A stretch of DNA of 31,881 nt, from assembly GCA_900315105.1 (NCBI GenBank), contig OMXX01000067.1, positions 1 to 31,881 on the forward strand, read 5' to 3'. The translations under genes and the position numbers were made by a program. This stretch comes from an uncultured Prevotellaceae bacterium. GTDB lineage: Bacteria > Bacteroidota > Bacteroidia > Bacteroidales > Bacteroidaceae. Numbering within the stretch: the stretch's first letter is position 1; every line of letters begins with the position of its first letter. This document shows positions 16,842 to 24,628 of this stretch, piece after piece. The notes beneath the pieces were generated by a model. The model had not been told where the DNA came from. It saw only the letters and a program-made list of their open reading frames with translations, and made no database searches.

Positions 16842-17975
16842 ATGAATAGTAAGACGTATAGTGTCATTGTGCTTTTAGTACTGATAGTAGGAGAAGTATC
16901 GGGAATCCTGGGCCAACAGCTTGAATGTGATTTTTGGTTTGTGCCCATTATTGTATCTGTTGTATTATCATTCCTCTTGGCGATAGTCGCATGGAAACAC
17001 AAACACTTACGTCCTAATAGTGGCATTCTTGCAAATCTTGTGTCAAGTACCATTTCGCCATCTTGGCTCGGTATTGTATTTTTGATTGTATTCATATCTC
17101 ACTTTACATGGTGGATGGATGTCGTTATAGAATTTTTCAAACCTGTTTCTGATGAAAGGGATAGTTGGTACTTGCTATTTTTCATCAGCTCTTGCGGACT
17201 TATTATAACAGGGTGGTTCTTCCCTGAGGGAGGATTAATCCCCAAAGACAATAAGACCAGAGTTGTTTTCTTCTCAGGCATATCACTCGTTCCTTCTGGG
17301 GCTAATGGGAGAAAGGTAGAATATAGCAAATTTAATATTATCCCTATAGTGCGAATACTGCAAACCGTTTTCGATGAAAATGGACAGTTCAAAGGAAAGC
17401 CCTGCAAGTTAGTGATCTTAAATTCTGATGCCAAAGAAAACCTGAATGTGGGAAATAGAGATTATGAATATCCTGTATTGACTGGTACTTCGGAAGGACC
17501 TAATCCTGTGGGAAGTAGTGGCTTTTGGAAAAAAGATGCTGAACATCTGTCTATAAAGAAAACATCTGATGATAGTACCACCTTGCGTGAAGAAAAGCTG
17601 CGCAACATTATTAAAGATGCTGCTTTGATTGAATTTCCTGACAAAAAGGAAGAAATAGAAGCATTGGACATCTGTTTCACCACTCCCTGTGATTACGATC
17701 TTTTTGAAGAATGCTATACCGTACTTGATGAGGCTGTTCGACATGAAGACGAGCCTAATGCTCAGCTTTGTTTCAATTTAACTCCTGGCACAGGAATCGT
17801 TGGATCGTTGATGACTCTTTTCTCCATTGATGCAGACCGTCTTCTATTCTATTATGCCCAATTCACATCAGATTACAGAAGCAATCATGAACGTGTTCAG
17901 GAAGCGAAGAAGGAAAAGATACATCTGGAGAGCCTGTTATCACAAGCTTTACAGAAACTGAAATTACGCAAGTAG
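16842..17975 (+). CDS. Membrane protein with four helices and a CARF-like domain
   Basis: I chose ATG 16842 (377 residues), 4 bases after the preceding stop, over the TTG at 16815 that overlaps it. Four hydrophobic segments are visible at about 7-24, 32-51, 73-98 and 108-127. The soluble remainder starts with VVFFSGISLVPSG (141-153), has CKLVILNSD (188-196), and ends with CFNLTPGTGIVGSLMTLF (310-327) followed by LLFYYAQ, which reads like a CARF core with its TPGT/GGTK-type loop. If so, it would bind cyclic oligoadenylate made by Cas10 and act on the membrane, as shown for the TM-CARF protein Cam1, though with four helices rather than one. It is the last gene of the operon; array 1 begins 83 bases later. 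A short coiled tail (RVQEAKKEKIHLE) ends the protein. Confidence 0.65.
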   Translation: MNSKTYSVIVLLVLIVGEVSGILGQQLECDFWFVPIIVSVVLSFLLAIVAWKHKHLRPNSGILANLVSSTISPSWLGIVFLIVFISHFTWWMDVVIEFFKPVSDERDSWYLLFFISSCGLIITGWFFPEGGLIPKDNKTRVVFFSGISLVPSGANGRKVEYSKFNIIPIVRILQTVFDENGQFKGKPCKLVILNSDAKENLNVGNRDYEYPVLTGTSEGPNPVGSSGFWKKDAEHLSIKKTSDDSTTLREEKLRNIIKDAALIEFPDKKEEIEALDICFTTPCDYDLFEECYTVLDEAVRHEDEPNAQLCFNLTPGTGIVGSLMTLFSIDADRLLFYYAQFTSDYRSNHERVQEAKKEKIHLESLLSQALQKLKLRK

Positions 17976-18030
17976 TGTATAATCAACATTCGGATGAGGT
18001 CAAGCAAGTTTGACTCTCCACATTCAAAAT

Positions 18031-18048
18031 CGTTCTTTGACTTATTGA
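18031..18048 (+). promoter_or_regulatory. boxA-like element in the leader of CRISPR array 1
   Basis: CGTTCTTTGACTTATTGA lies 10 bases before the first repeat. The identical 18 bases occur at 19479-19496 upstream of array 2. The core GTTCTTTGA matches bacterial boxA, and boxA upstream of CRISPR arrays is known to protect the long non-coding transcript from Rho. No TAnnTTTG box was found in the 83-base leader, so array 1 may be read through from the cas operon. Confidence 0.6.
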
Positions 18049-18058
18049 TACCCATACA

Positions 18059-18932
18059 ATTCTATCATCATTCCATTAGAATAAGGATTAAGACTTTGGG
18101 CTCGTTCTGATGACCACACTTGAACGTCCGTTCTATCATCATTCCATTAGAATAAGGATTAAGACAAGTTATACACTACCTTGATACCACCAAAGAATTC
18201 ATGTTCTATCATCATTCCATTAGAATTAGGATTAAGACTAACCAGTAATCAACGGACATTTGCCGGTGATAGTTCTATCATTATTCCATTAGAATAAGGA
18301 TTAAGACCCTTTATAAACAGGGATATTTACGACGTGCGTGTGGCGTTCTATCATCATTCCATTAGAATAAGGATTAAGACAACTTCGTGATTTGGTAATC
18401 GACGTCATTCAAGTTCTATCATCATTCCATTAGAATAAGGATTAAGACGATATAGGCACCGTGCTTACCCAAGATGCGAGCCGTTCTATCATCATTCCAT
18501 TAGAATAAGGATTAAGACTAATAAGACACATCGTCTAAATCTGTCTCTGATGTTCTATTATCATTCCATTAGAATAAGGATTAAGACAATTGAGCAGTAA
18601 GCGCACTACGACCAATAGAAAGTTCTATTATCATTCCATTAGAATAAGGATTAAGACAAACTTCTCGATGCGCTCAACCGTGGTTTTGCGCTGTTCTATC
18701 ATCATTCCATTAGAATAAGGATTAAGACTAAGCAGAGAAGCGTCCGAACTTGCGGATCTTGGGTTCTATTATCATTCCATTAGAATAAGGATTAAGACCA
18801 GTAAGTTGAAGAAGAACGCTACTGGTAAAAAATGTTCTATCATCATTCCATTAGAATAAGGATTAAGACACCATAGCTGATGAAACGCTCGTGGTTGGTG
18901 TTCTATTTTATCATCATTCCATTAGAATAAGG
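18059..18932 (+). CRISPR. CRISPR array 1, 13 repeats and 12 spacers
   Basis: The repeat is 36 bases, starting GTTCTATCATC and ending GGATTAAGAC. Units start at 18059, 18130, 18203, 18272, 18345, 18413, 18483, 18552, 18622, 18693, 18763, 18834 and 18900. Spacers are about 31-37 bases. The first repeat has A for G at position 1; the third has GAATTAGG; three carry ATTATC for ATCATC. The last is degenerate: extra bases near its start (TTCTATTTTATC) and the 3' part lost after AATAAGG, which marks the trailing end. The cas genes and the 8-base handle ATTAAGAC both point to transcription on the plus strand. Confidence 0.97.
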
Positions 18933-18954
18933 AAATGCTTTTTATACTTTAAAG

Positions 18955-18986
18955 TTTGTGTGTTTTGAGAAGTTTTACTAAATTTG
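18955..18986 (+). promoter_or_regulatory. Promoter of the RT fragment and possibly of array 2
   Basis: TTTG at 18955-18958 and TAAATTTG at 18979-18986 are separated by 20 bases, a full match to the Bacteroidetes promoter pattern. The RT fragment starts 29 bases further on at 19016. A transcript from here would carry the boxA at 19479 into array 2. Confidence 0.6.
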
Positions 18987-19015
18987 CAGGCAGTTATTGA
19001 TACTAATAACAATCT

Positions 19016-19372
19016 ATGGCAAGACAAATAGACATACTTTGTTCAGAGACCACCCTTTACAATGCTTGGAACGTTGTGAGGGAGAAGGGAGCAGCGGGAG
19101 GTATTGATGGGGTAACAATACAGAAGTTTGAGAAAGACAAACGGAGGCAGATATCACGATTGGCAGAAGAGCTGGTCAACCAAACTTGGAAACCTTATCC
19201 GTATTTGGAGATAGAGGTGGCTAAGGAAAAAAGTCAGGAAGAGAAACGAAAGATAAGTATGACTGCTATCCGTGACAAGATCGTGCAATTAGCCATCAAG
19301 GGGATCATCGAACCACGATATGACAAAATCTTTGTTGGCAATAGCTGTGTGGCAAGAAAGAAAACTGGGTAA
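19016..19372 (+). pseudogene. Truncated CRISPR-type reverse transcriptase
   Basis: The 118 residues match the N-terminal part of CRISPR-associated reverse transcriptases: LYNAWNVVREKGAAGGIDGV, then the segment TAIRDKIVQLAIKGIIEPRYDKIF (key residues RDKIVQ and EPRYDKIF), then NSCVARKKTG where intact enzymes have a SYGYRPGKS-like motif. The reading frame then stops at 19370-19372. The catalytic YxDD motif and everything after are absent, so no polymerase activity is possible. Intact genes of this kind are usually fused to or encoded beside cas1, which is missing here. A good promoter still drives it. It is most likely the remains of a deleted RT-Cas1 adaptation module. Confidence 0.75.
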
Positions 19373-19464
19373 ACATCTATCCGCTCTGCACAGAATGCTA
19401 TGCACGCATAGAGTATATCCCTCCCGTCAAGAAGAAGGAACCAGTGAAAATTGCAGTGATTTAG
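19345..19464 (+). other. Out-of-frame coding remnant after the RT fragment
   Basis: In a frame shifted from that of the RT fragment, an open stretch with no start codon of its own runs to TAG at 19462-19464. It reads through ENWVNIYPLCTECYARIEY and ends PPVKKKEPVKIAVI. Its composition and C-x2-C motif look like the C-terminus of a real protein. It fits an internal deletion that joined the head of the RT gene to the tail of the same or a neighbouring gene. I cannot identify the source. Confidence 0.4.
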
Positions 19465-19478
19465 CACCTGCTGCATTG

Positions 19479-19496
19479 CGTTCTTTGACTTATTGA
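19479..19496 (+). promoter_or_regulatory. boxA-like element upstream of CRISPR array 2
   Basis: CGTTCTTTGACTTATTGA is identical to the element before array 1. It lies 15 bases after the coding remnant and 437 bases before the first repeat of array 2. It would be present in a transcript starting at the 18979-18986 promoter but absent from one starting near 19665. Confidence 0.55.
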
Positions 19497-19518
19497 AACA
19501 AATCTAAAGGGCAAAATC

Positions 19519-19843
19519 ATTTGCGAAAAATGAGATTTTCATAAGGTGCTCTTTTACAGGGGTTTGAGCAAATGTTGACAAAATGGGCATATAATTATTC
19601 TTCGCAAATCAAAGTTTTACGAAAAATGCTTGCGAGATTTGCGAAAAATGGGTAACTTTGCACCCGATAAAACTAGGGGAAATCGGGAGCGATTTTCGCA
19701 AGAGCCCATTTGCTAAGTATCGCCTCTAATCATTTGCGAAAATCTGAAAAAGTTTATTGTGTTGAATATCAAGGTGTTGTAAAAGAGCCATGCTCTAAAT
19801 TTCAGAATTTGCAATCAAAAATAGTAGGCATTTGCGAAAAAAT
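19519..19843. repeat. Cluster of ATTTGCGAAAAAT motifs between the arrays
   Basis: The region 19465-19932 holds no gene. It carries the motif ATTTGCGAAAA(A)T at 19519-19531, 19637-19649, 19732-19743 and 19830-19843. Shorter inverted copies occur at 19601-19609 (TTCGCAAAT) and 19692-19701 (ATTTTCGCAA). The copies lie on both strands at irregular spacing. They may be protein-binding sites or parts of a decayed element. Confidence 0.5.
19630..19660 (+). promoter_or_regulatory. Possible promoter for array 2
   Basis: TTG at 19630-19632 and TAACTTTG at 19653-19660 are 20 bases apart. A transcript from here would start near 19665 and reach the first repeat at 19933 without crossing a gene. One ATTTGCGAAAAAT copy lies between the two boxes. 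Confidence 0.45.
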
Positions 19844-19932
19844 AGGTGATATGGGTGTAAATAGTTGAGAATATGAGGTGTAAGTCAAACAAAAAGTAAG
19901 GACATAATTCCAAATCATTAGATTTTAGGATT

Positions 19933-22407
19933 GTTCTATTATCATTCCATTAGAATAAGGATTAAGACTCGTAATCCCCGATGTTGGGACGGTTAATACT
20001 GTTCTATTATCATTCCATTAGAATAAGGATTAAGACCTGATCACCATCCTCCTCGTACTCAATCACATTCTTCGTTCTATCATCATTCCATTAGAATAAG
20101 GATTAAGACCCATTTTCGCCAACGTATACAACAATTGCATAATCAGGTTCTATCATCATTCCATTAGAATAAAAGGATTAAGACTCCTTGGCTCTTAATG
20201 AAAACTTGCCGTACCTGTCATGTTCTATCATCATTCCATTAGAATAAGGATTAAGACAGGCCTCCTTCGCAGGATATTTCCACCACTTGACCGTTGTTCT
20301 ATCATCATTCCATTAGAATAAGGATTAAGACACGATAACCGCCAGATCAAAATTCTCCGTACACTTGTTCTATCATCATTCCATTAGAATAAGGATTAAG
20401 ACACACTGGGGCCGAAACCTACATAACCATTAAACGCGTTCTATCATCATTCCATTAGAATAAGGATTAAGACTGACCTTTATGGTACTCGTCGGTCACA
20501 AAGTGGATGTTCTATCATCATTCCATTAGAATAAGGATTAAGACCCATTTTCGCCAACGTATACAACAATTGCATAATCAGGTTCTATCATCATTCCATT
20601 AGAATAAAGTTTCAATTAGTTCTATCATCATTCCATTAGAATAAGGATTAAGACATTCCAAACATTACTATCAGTAAAACCAAGCTGCAAGTTCTATCAT
20701 CATTCCATTAGAATAAGGATTAAGACTCGTAGTCCTTAGCGGTAAACGACGCGCGGGCAAAGTTCTATCATCATTCCATTAGAATAAGGATTAAGACCCG
20801 AATTAATCATTAACCGGCATACTTGTAGTAACGTTCTATTATCATTCCATTAGAATAAGGATTAAGACGCCTCTACAATCTTGTAGACTGCCGGTGAAAC
20901 GTTCTATCATCATTCCATTAGAATAAGGATTAAGACCCTGATCACCAACTTTCTCATTGTCACAAGACAAGGTTCTATCATCATTCCATTAGAATAAGGA
21001 TTAAGACACCCCAATGAGGAAGAAGATTAGGAGATAAATTGTCCTATCATCATTCCATTAGAATAAGGATGATTAAGACTCTAACTGCTTGTAAGTTTCA
21101 TCGGTTGAAATGGTTCTATTATCATTCCATTAGAATAAGGATTAAGACTTTTGCGTAGTTCTTGTTCTCGAACGACTTAACTACAAGTTCTATCATCATT
21201 CCATTAGAATAAGGATTAAGACCCGTTTCGTCGTAATTTTCAGCGACTCATCAGCGAAACTGTTCTATCATCATTCCATTAGAATAAGGATTAAGACCTT
21301 TCTCCCTCTTTGAAATGGATAGCCACCTCCTTGGGTTCTATCATCATTCCATTAGAATAAGGATTAAGACTAAACCCACGCTCCGTCTTGTATTCCTTGC
21401 GGACGGTTCTATTATCATTCCATTAGAATAAGGATTAAGACGCTGTGCTTACTTTTTGAGAAGCGTTCCGGGGCAGTTCTGTCATCATTCCATTAGAATA
21501 AGGATTAAGACAGAAAACCGAGCGCCACCACGATTCCGAGACCCAGTTCTATTATCATTCCATTAGAATAAGGATTAAGACTCCTTTAGAGTTTGTTTTT
21601 TACTGCATTTACTGCGTTCTATCATCATTCCATTAGAATAAGGATTAAGACACGCAAATAACACCACTAACCCCAACTGTGTTGTTTTGTTCTATCATCA
21701 TTCCATTAGAATAAGGATTAAGACAAGTCCTTGACGCGAATAAAGCGTTCTCCAATCTGTTCTATCATCATTCCATTAGAATAAGGATTAAGACCACATT
21801 AACCCCATGTTCTGCACATCTGGATTCCAGTTCTATCATCATTCCATTAGAATAAGGATTAAGACACGAAACCCTCGAGGCACCAGTAGTTGAATCTACT
21901 GTTCTATCATCATTCCATTAGAATAAGGATTAAGACACCCCAATGAGGAAGAAGATTAGGAGATAAATTGTCCTATCATCATTCCATTAGAATAAGGATC
22001 CTTTGCCAGCTCCCCGGCGGTGTACTCGTGGTTCTATCATCATTCCATTAGAATAAGGATTAAGACACGCACACGAGCTGCTATGATAGAAGATAGCAAG
22101 TTCTATCATCATTCCATTAGAATAAGGATTAAGACCATGAGCTTGGCTTCCTGCTCGCGCTCTTTTATGGGTTCTATCATCATTCCATTAGAATAAGGAT
22201 TAAGACTTTGAGCTTCTGGTTCAGCTCGGGCATAATGTTGTTCTATCATCATTCCATTAGAATAAGGATTAAGACGGAACTGCTACTCCGTTGATAACCA
22301 CCATTTCTCGTTCTATCATCATTCCATTAGAATAAGGATTAAGACTGGATAGCTACCTCCTTGGTATCCGCATGCAGGTTCTATCATCATTCCATTAGAA
22401 TAAGGAT
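19933..22407 (+). CRISPR. CRISPR array 2, 36 repeat units, rearranged
   Basis: It has the same 36-base repeat as array 1 (GTTCTATCATC ... GGATTAAGAC), in the same orientation, with no spacers shared with array 1. Most repeats are exact or carry ATTATC. Four internal units are irregular in length: 20147 (two extra A), 20582 (cut after AATAA), 21041 (GTCC start, extra GAT) and 21970 (GTCC start, cut after GGAT). The last unit, 22378-22407, is also cut after GGAT. Two spacers occur twice: 20110-20146 equals 20545-20581, and 21008-21040 equals 21937-21969. An 11-base stub, AGTTTCAATTA, replaces a spacer at 20608-20618. Confidence 0.97.
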
Positions 22408-22449
22408 CCAATTATAATTTCTTCTTTTTGAAGATTTTCGATTGAAATA

Positions 22450-22481
22450 TTTGCATATGTTGCAGATTAATTCTACTTTTG
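22450..22481 (+). promoter_or_regulatory. Promoter of the multi-pass membrane protein gene
   Basis: TTTG at 22450-22453 and TACTTTTG at 22474-22481 have 20 bases between them. The ATG at 22510 lies 28 bases after the -7 box. The promoter begins 42 bases after the last CRISPR repeat. Confidence 0.65.
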
Positions 22482-22509
22482 CAAGCAGTATCTAAAAGCA
22501 GAAAACTAT

Positions 22510-23451
22510 ATGGAAAAGAAAAAGGCATGTTTTTATCTGGCTTGTCTAACAGTTGGTTCGTTAGCAGCTATGATGGTTTTGGTGTTGATTTACAAGTTTG
22601 CGTATTTCAATGTCTATGGCATTGATATAACCCATTATATTGGGTTTAATGAGGTGTTTGTGAGTTCTATCGTGCCTTGGTCGAGGGTCTTAGCCTTCAT
22701 CCTGATCTTGATTCTGATAGTGCTCTATTATAAGTATTTCTATGTGCCTTATTTAAAGTATCAAAAGGAGAGAAATGCAGGTAAGGAAAAGGGTAAACTG
22801 GCACAATGGTGGGACAACATGATGGAGGGTTCCCCAATTAAAAAGTGGGTAGATAAGAGAAAGAAAGAAGATGAGCAGGCCAAAGAGAGAATGAAAGTGA
22901 GACGTGAGAAACTTCACGCCTTGCATTATCATTCTTTTTTTGATCTGATTTTCTTTGGACTCTTTTTGATTCTCTTCTATATTTACTATAAGGATATGTT
23001 ACAAAAGTATGGTGATGCGGAGATCTGCCTATTATTGGCTCTGTTTCTCCCCGTTCTCTTGTTTTATGGGGGTAATATCTTAGTAATAGCTTATAAGCCT
23101 GACAGCTTCCTTAAGCGGTTTAAGAAGCCGTTTTTTGTAATGCTGGAATTGGTTTTCCCATATTTGGTCTATGCCATGATGATCAGTAGCTTGACTGGTG
23201 AGCAGTGCGGAATAGCGAATAAGGCTAACCCGCAGACTGCTTTTGAGATCAAGACCCATGACGGACAGCAATATGCTGACTCACAATATAAATTTGTCGG
23301 CCAAGTGGGGGATGTCGTCTTTTTACTTGAATCGGCTTCTGATATGGTTGTCGATATCAACAAGTCGGATTGCGACTATATCAAGTATGGCCCCGTTCAG
23401 ATAGAGAATAGATCCTTCTGGAGAAGATGTGCGGATGTGTTAAGTCATTAA
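22510..23451 (+). CDS. Unknown multi-pass membrane protein
   Basis: This 313-residue protein has about five hydrophobic segments: near 6-32, 55-77, 143-162, 172-196 and 205-226. A charged cytoplasmic-type loop of about 65 residues (KERNAGKEKGKLAQWWDN and on, rich in Lys, Arg and Glu) separates the second and third. The last 85 residues are soluble and beta-rich (YKFVGQVGDVVFLLESAS). The YGIDITHYIGFNEVF segment after the first helix recurs in Bacteroidetes membrane proteins of unknown role, as I recall. It has its own promoter and stands alone; its stop overlaps that of the convergent gene, the two sharing TTAA at 23448-23451. I assign no function. Confidence 0.65.
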   Translation: MEKKKACFYLACLTVGSLAAMMVLVLIYKFAYFNVYGIDITHYIGFNEVFVSSIVPWSRVLAFILILILIVLYYKYFYVPYLKYQKERNAGKEKGKLAQWWDNMMEGSPIKKWVDKRKKEDEQAKERMKVRREKLHALHYHSFFDLIFFGLFLILFYIYYKDMLQKYGDAEICLLLALFLPVLLFYGGNILVIAYKPDSFLKRFKKPFFVMLELVFPYLVYAMMISSLTGEQCGIANKANPQTAFEIKTHDGQQYADSQYKFVGQVGDVVFLLESASDMVVDINKSDCDYIKYGPVQIENRSFWRRCADVLSH

Positions 23452-24545
23452 GTGAGTTCTATAGGCGGAAGAGTGTCTGGCATGAATTCAGATAGCTGAT
23501 GCTCAATGTCAGAATCGGTCAGTTTCTTGGCGAATTCATTGAGATAGTTGGCAAGTACATCCAAATCATGATTCCAGAATGATCGTAATAATGACAGATA
23601 ATCGGTTTGCTGGATGTTGATGTCAATATTCAGTTCGATATATGAGATAAGGAACAATTGAATGTCTTCATCGTGAACTGTTTCGCAGATGTTCAATAAA
23701 TAATCATCGCTGTCTAAATGCTCCAGATAATTGTTCATATAAGGTCCAAGGTCCTTAATGGACAAAACACATCTGAATGCCTGTCTTCTTAATAATGACA
23801 TGAGTGGAACATTAAGATATGGGAACATATCTGTTGCTGTTATAGAATTGATTTCCTTCTTGTCCACCTTATATTTTTTACAGATGTTGTTATAAGCATG
23901 GGTGAAGTTGACCAGGCACTGAAGAATCTCTCCAACATTACTATTGAGAAGGTCACCGTTGTCGCTATCTATGATTCTTTGATACAGGTCTGTATCTTGG
24001 GTAATGGGCGCGAACAACTGAGACAACAGACTTTCCACAAGATCGACATCAACATCTGTGTAATTGTCGTTGTTGCTTATGGCGAAGCAAATGTCTGCAT
24101 TTACCGTGTCACGGTTGTTGAGAATGTCATCGAAGGCTTGTTCTCGATCGTAGTCGGGATAGAATACATGCAAGTTATCACGTAGTCTTGAAAGGATGCC
24201 GTAATTTTTCTTAATCCTTTCTTTTTCAATTTGCTTCCAGAATCTGTCCATCTTGGCAGCTGGTATATCGTCAACGCTTTCTGTCCTATTAACGGCACGA
24301 ATGAATTCTGTAGCGATATCCCTCATGCCAGTATCATATTCGTGGCTAATAAATCTTTCAGCCTCTTTGCTGCCCATGTAGAGGGCTTTCTCATAGAAAT
24401 AATTGGCAAGTACGTGATTCTCTGTGGTGCCAATGCCCTGGGCATATAAACTGCCAAGGTTCAGAAATGCCTTAGGATCTTTTCCGCCCCTGATAGCCTT
24501 TCTGGCTTCAAGATATTGTTTTGCAGCATCTTTGTTCTTGTTCAT
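23448..24545 (-). CDS. Sel1-like repeat protein
   Basis: I chose the ATG at 24545 (365 residues, MNKNKDAAKQYLEARKA) over a TTG 15 bases upstream, because the TTG lies inside the probable -7 box. Residues about 1-75 carry Sel1/TPR-like helical pairs: AFLNLGSLYAQGIGTTENHVLANYF and the start of another (FYEKALYMGSKEAERFI), cited as key residues A-LG-YA-G-G and A-YMGS. The remainder is helical and acidic without recognisable motifs. Sel1 repeats bind other proteins. It is transcribed away from the three-module AAA+ gene, with 83 bases between the two starts, and converges on the membrane protein gene. A regulatory or adaptor role for the AAA+ neighbour is only a guess. Confidence 0.65.
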   Translation of the reverse strand: MNKNKDAAKQYLEARKAIRGGKDPKAFLNLGSLYAQGIGTTENHVLANYFYEKALYMGSKEAERFISHEYDTGMRDIATEFIRAVNRTESVDDIPAAKMDRFWKQIEKERIKKNYGILSRLRDNLHVFYPDYDREQAFDDILNNRDTVNADICFAISNNDNYTDVDVDLVESLLSQLFAPITQDTDLYQRIIDSDNGDLLNSNVGEILQCLVNFTHAYNNICKKYKVDKKEINSITATDMFPYLNVPLMSLLRRQAFRCVLSIKDLGPYMNNYLEHLDSDDYLLNICETVHDEDIQLFLISYIELNIDINIQQTDYLSLLRSFWNHDLDVLANYLNEFAKKLTDSDIEHQLSEFMPDTLPPIELT

Positions 24546-24549
24546 GTTG

Positions 24550-24607
24550 CAAAAATACAATTTTTTCCGAGATTATGCAATTATTATCAGATAAATCCTT
24601 ATCTTTG
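24550..24607. promoter_or_regulatory. Divergent promoters between the Sel1-like and AAA+ genes
   Basis: On the minus strand, TATTTTTG (24557-24550) ends only 4 bases before the ATG at 24545, so that mRNA may be nearly leaderless. On the plus strand, TATCTTTG at 24600-24607 lies 21 bases before the ATG at 24629. Both fit TAnnTTTG; neither has a clear -33 box. Confidence 0.5.
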
Positions 24608-24628
24608 CAGAAAATATCTGCTGACAAT

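Noticed and set aside
19016..19372. RT fragment as part of a retron or group II intron
   Set aside because: There is no retron-type inverted-repeat RNA and no intron boundary or maturase region nearby; the place between two CRISPR arrays and the motifs fit a CRISPR-type RT better.
20037..20971. Spacers at 20037 and 20937 sharing CTGATCACCA near their starts
   Set aside because: Only ten bases match and the remainder differs, so a common target is not supported, unlike the 19-base overlap elsewhere in the array.
18059..22407. A tracrRNA or type II/V component near the arrays
   Set aside because: No anti-repeat outside the arrays and no large single effector was seen; Cas6 and Cas10 explain processing and interference.
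23898..24185. 95-residue plus-strand frame inside the Sel1-like gene
   Set aside because: The minus-strand gene has coherent helical repeats and a promoter; the plus frame has neither.
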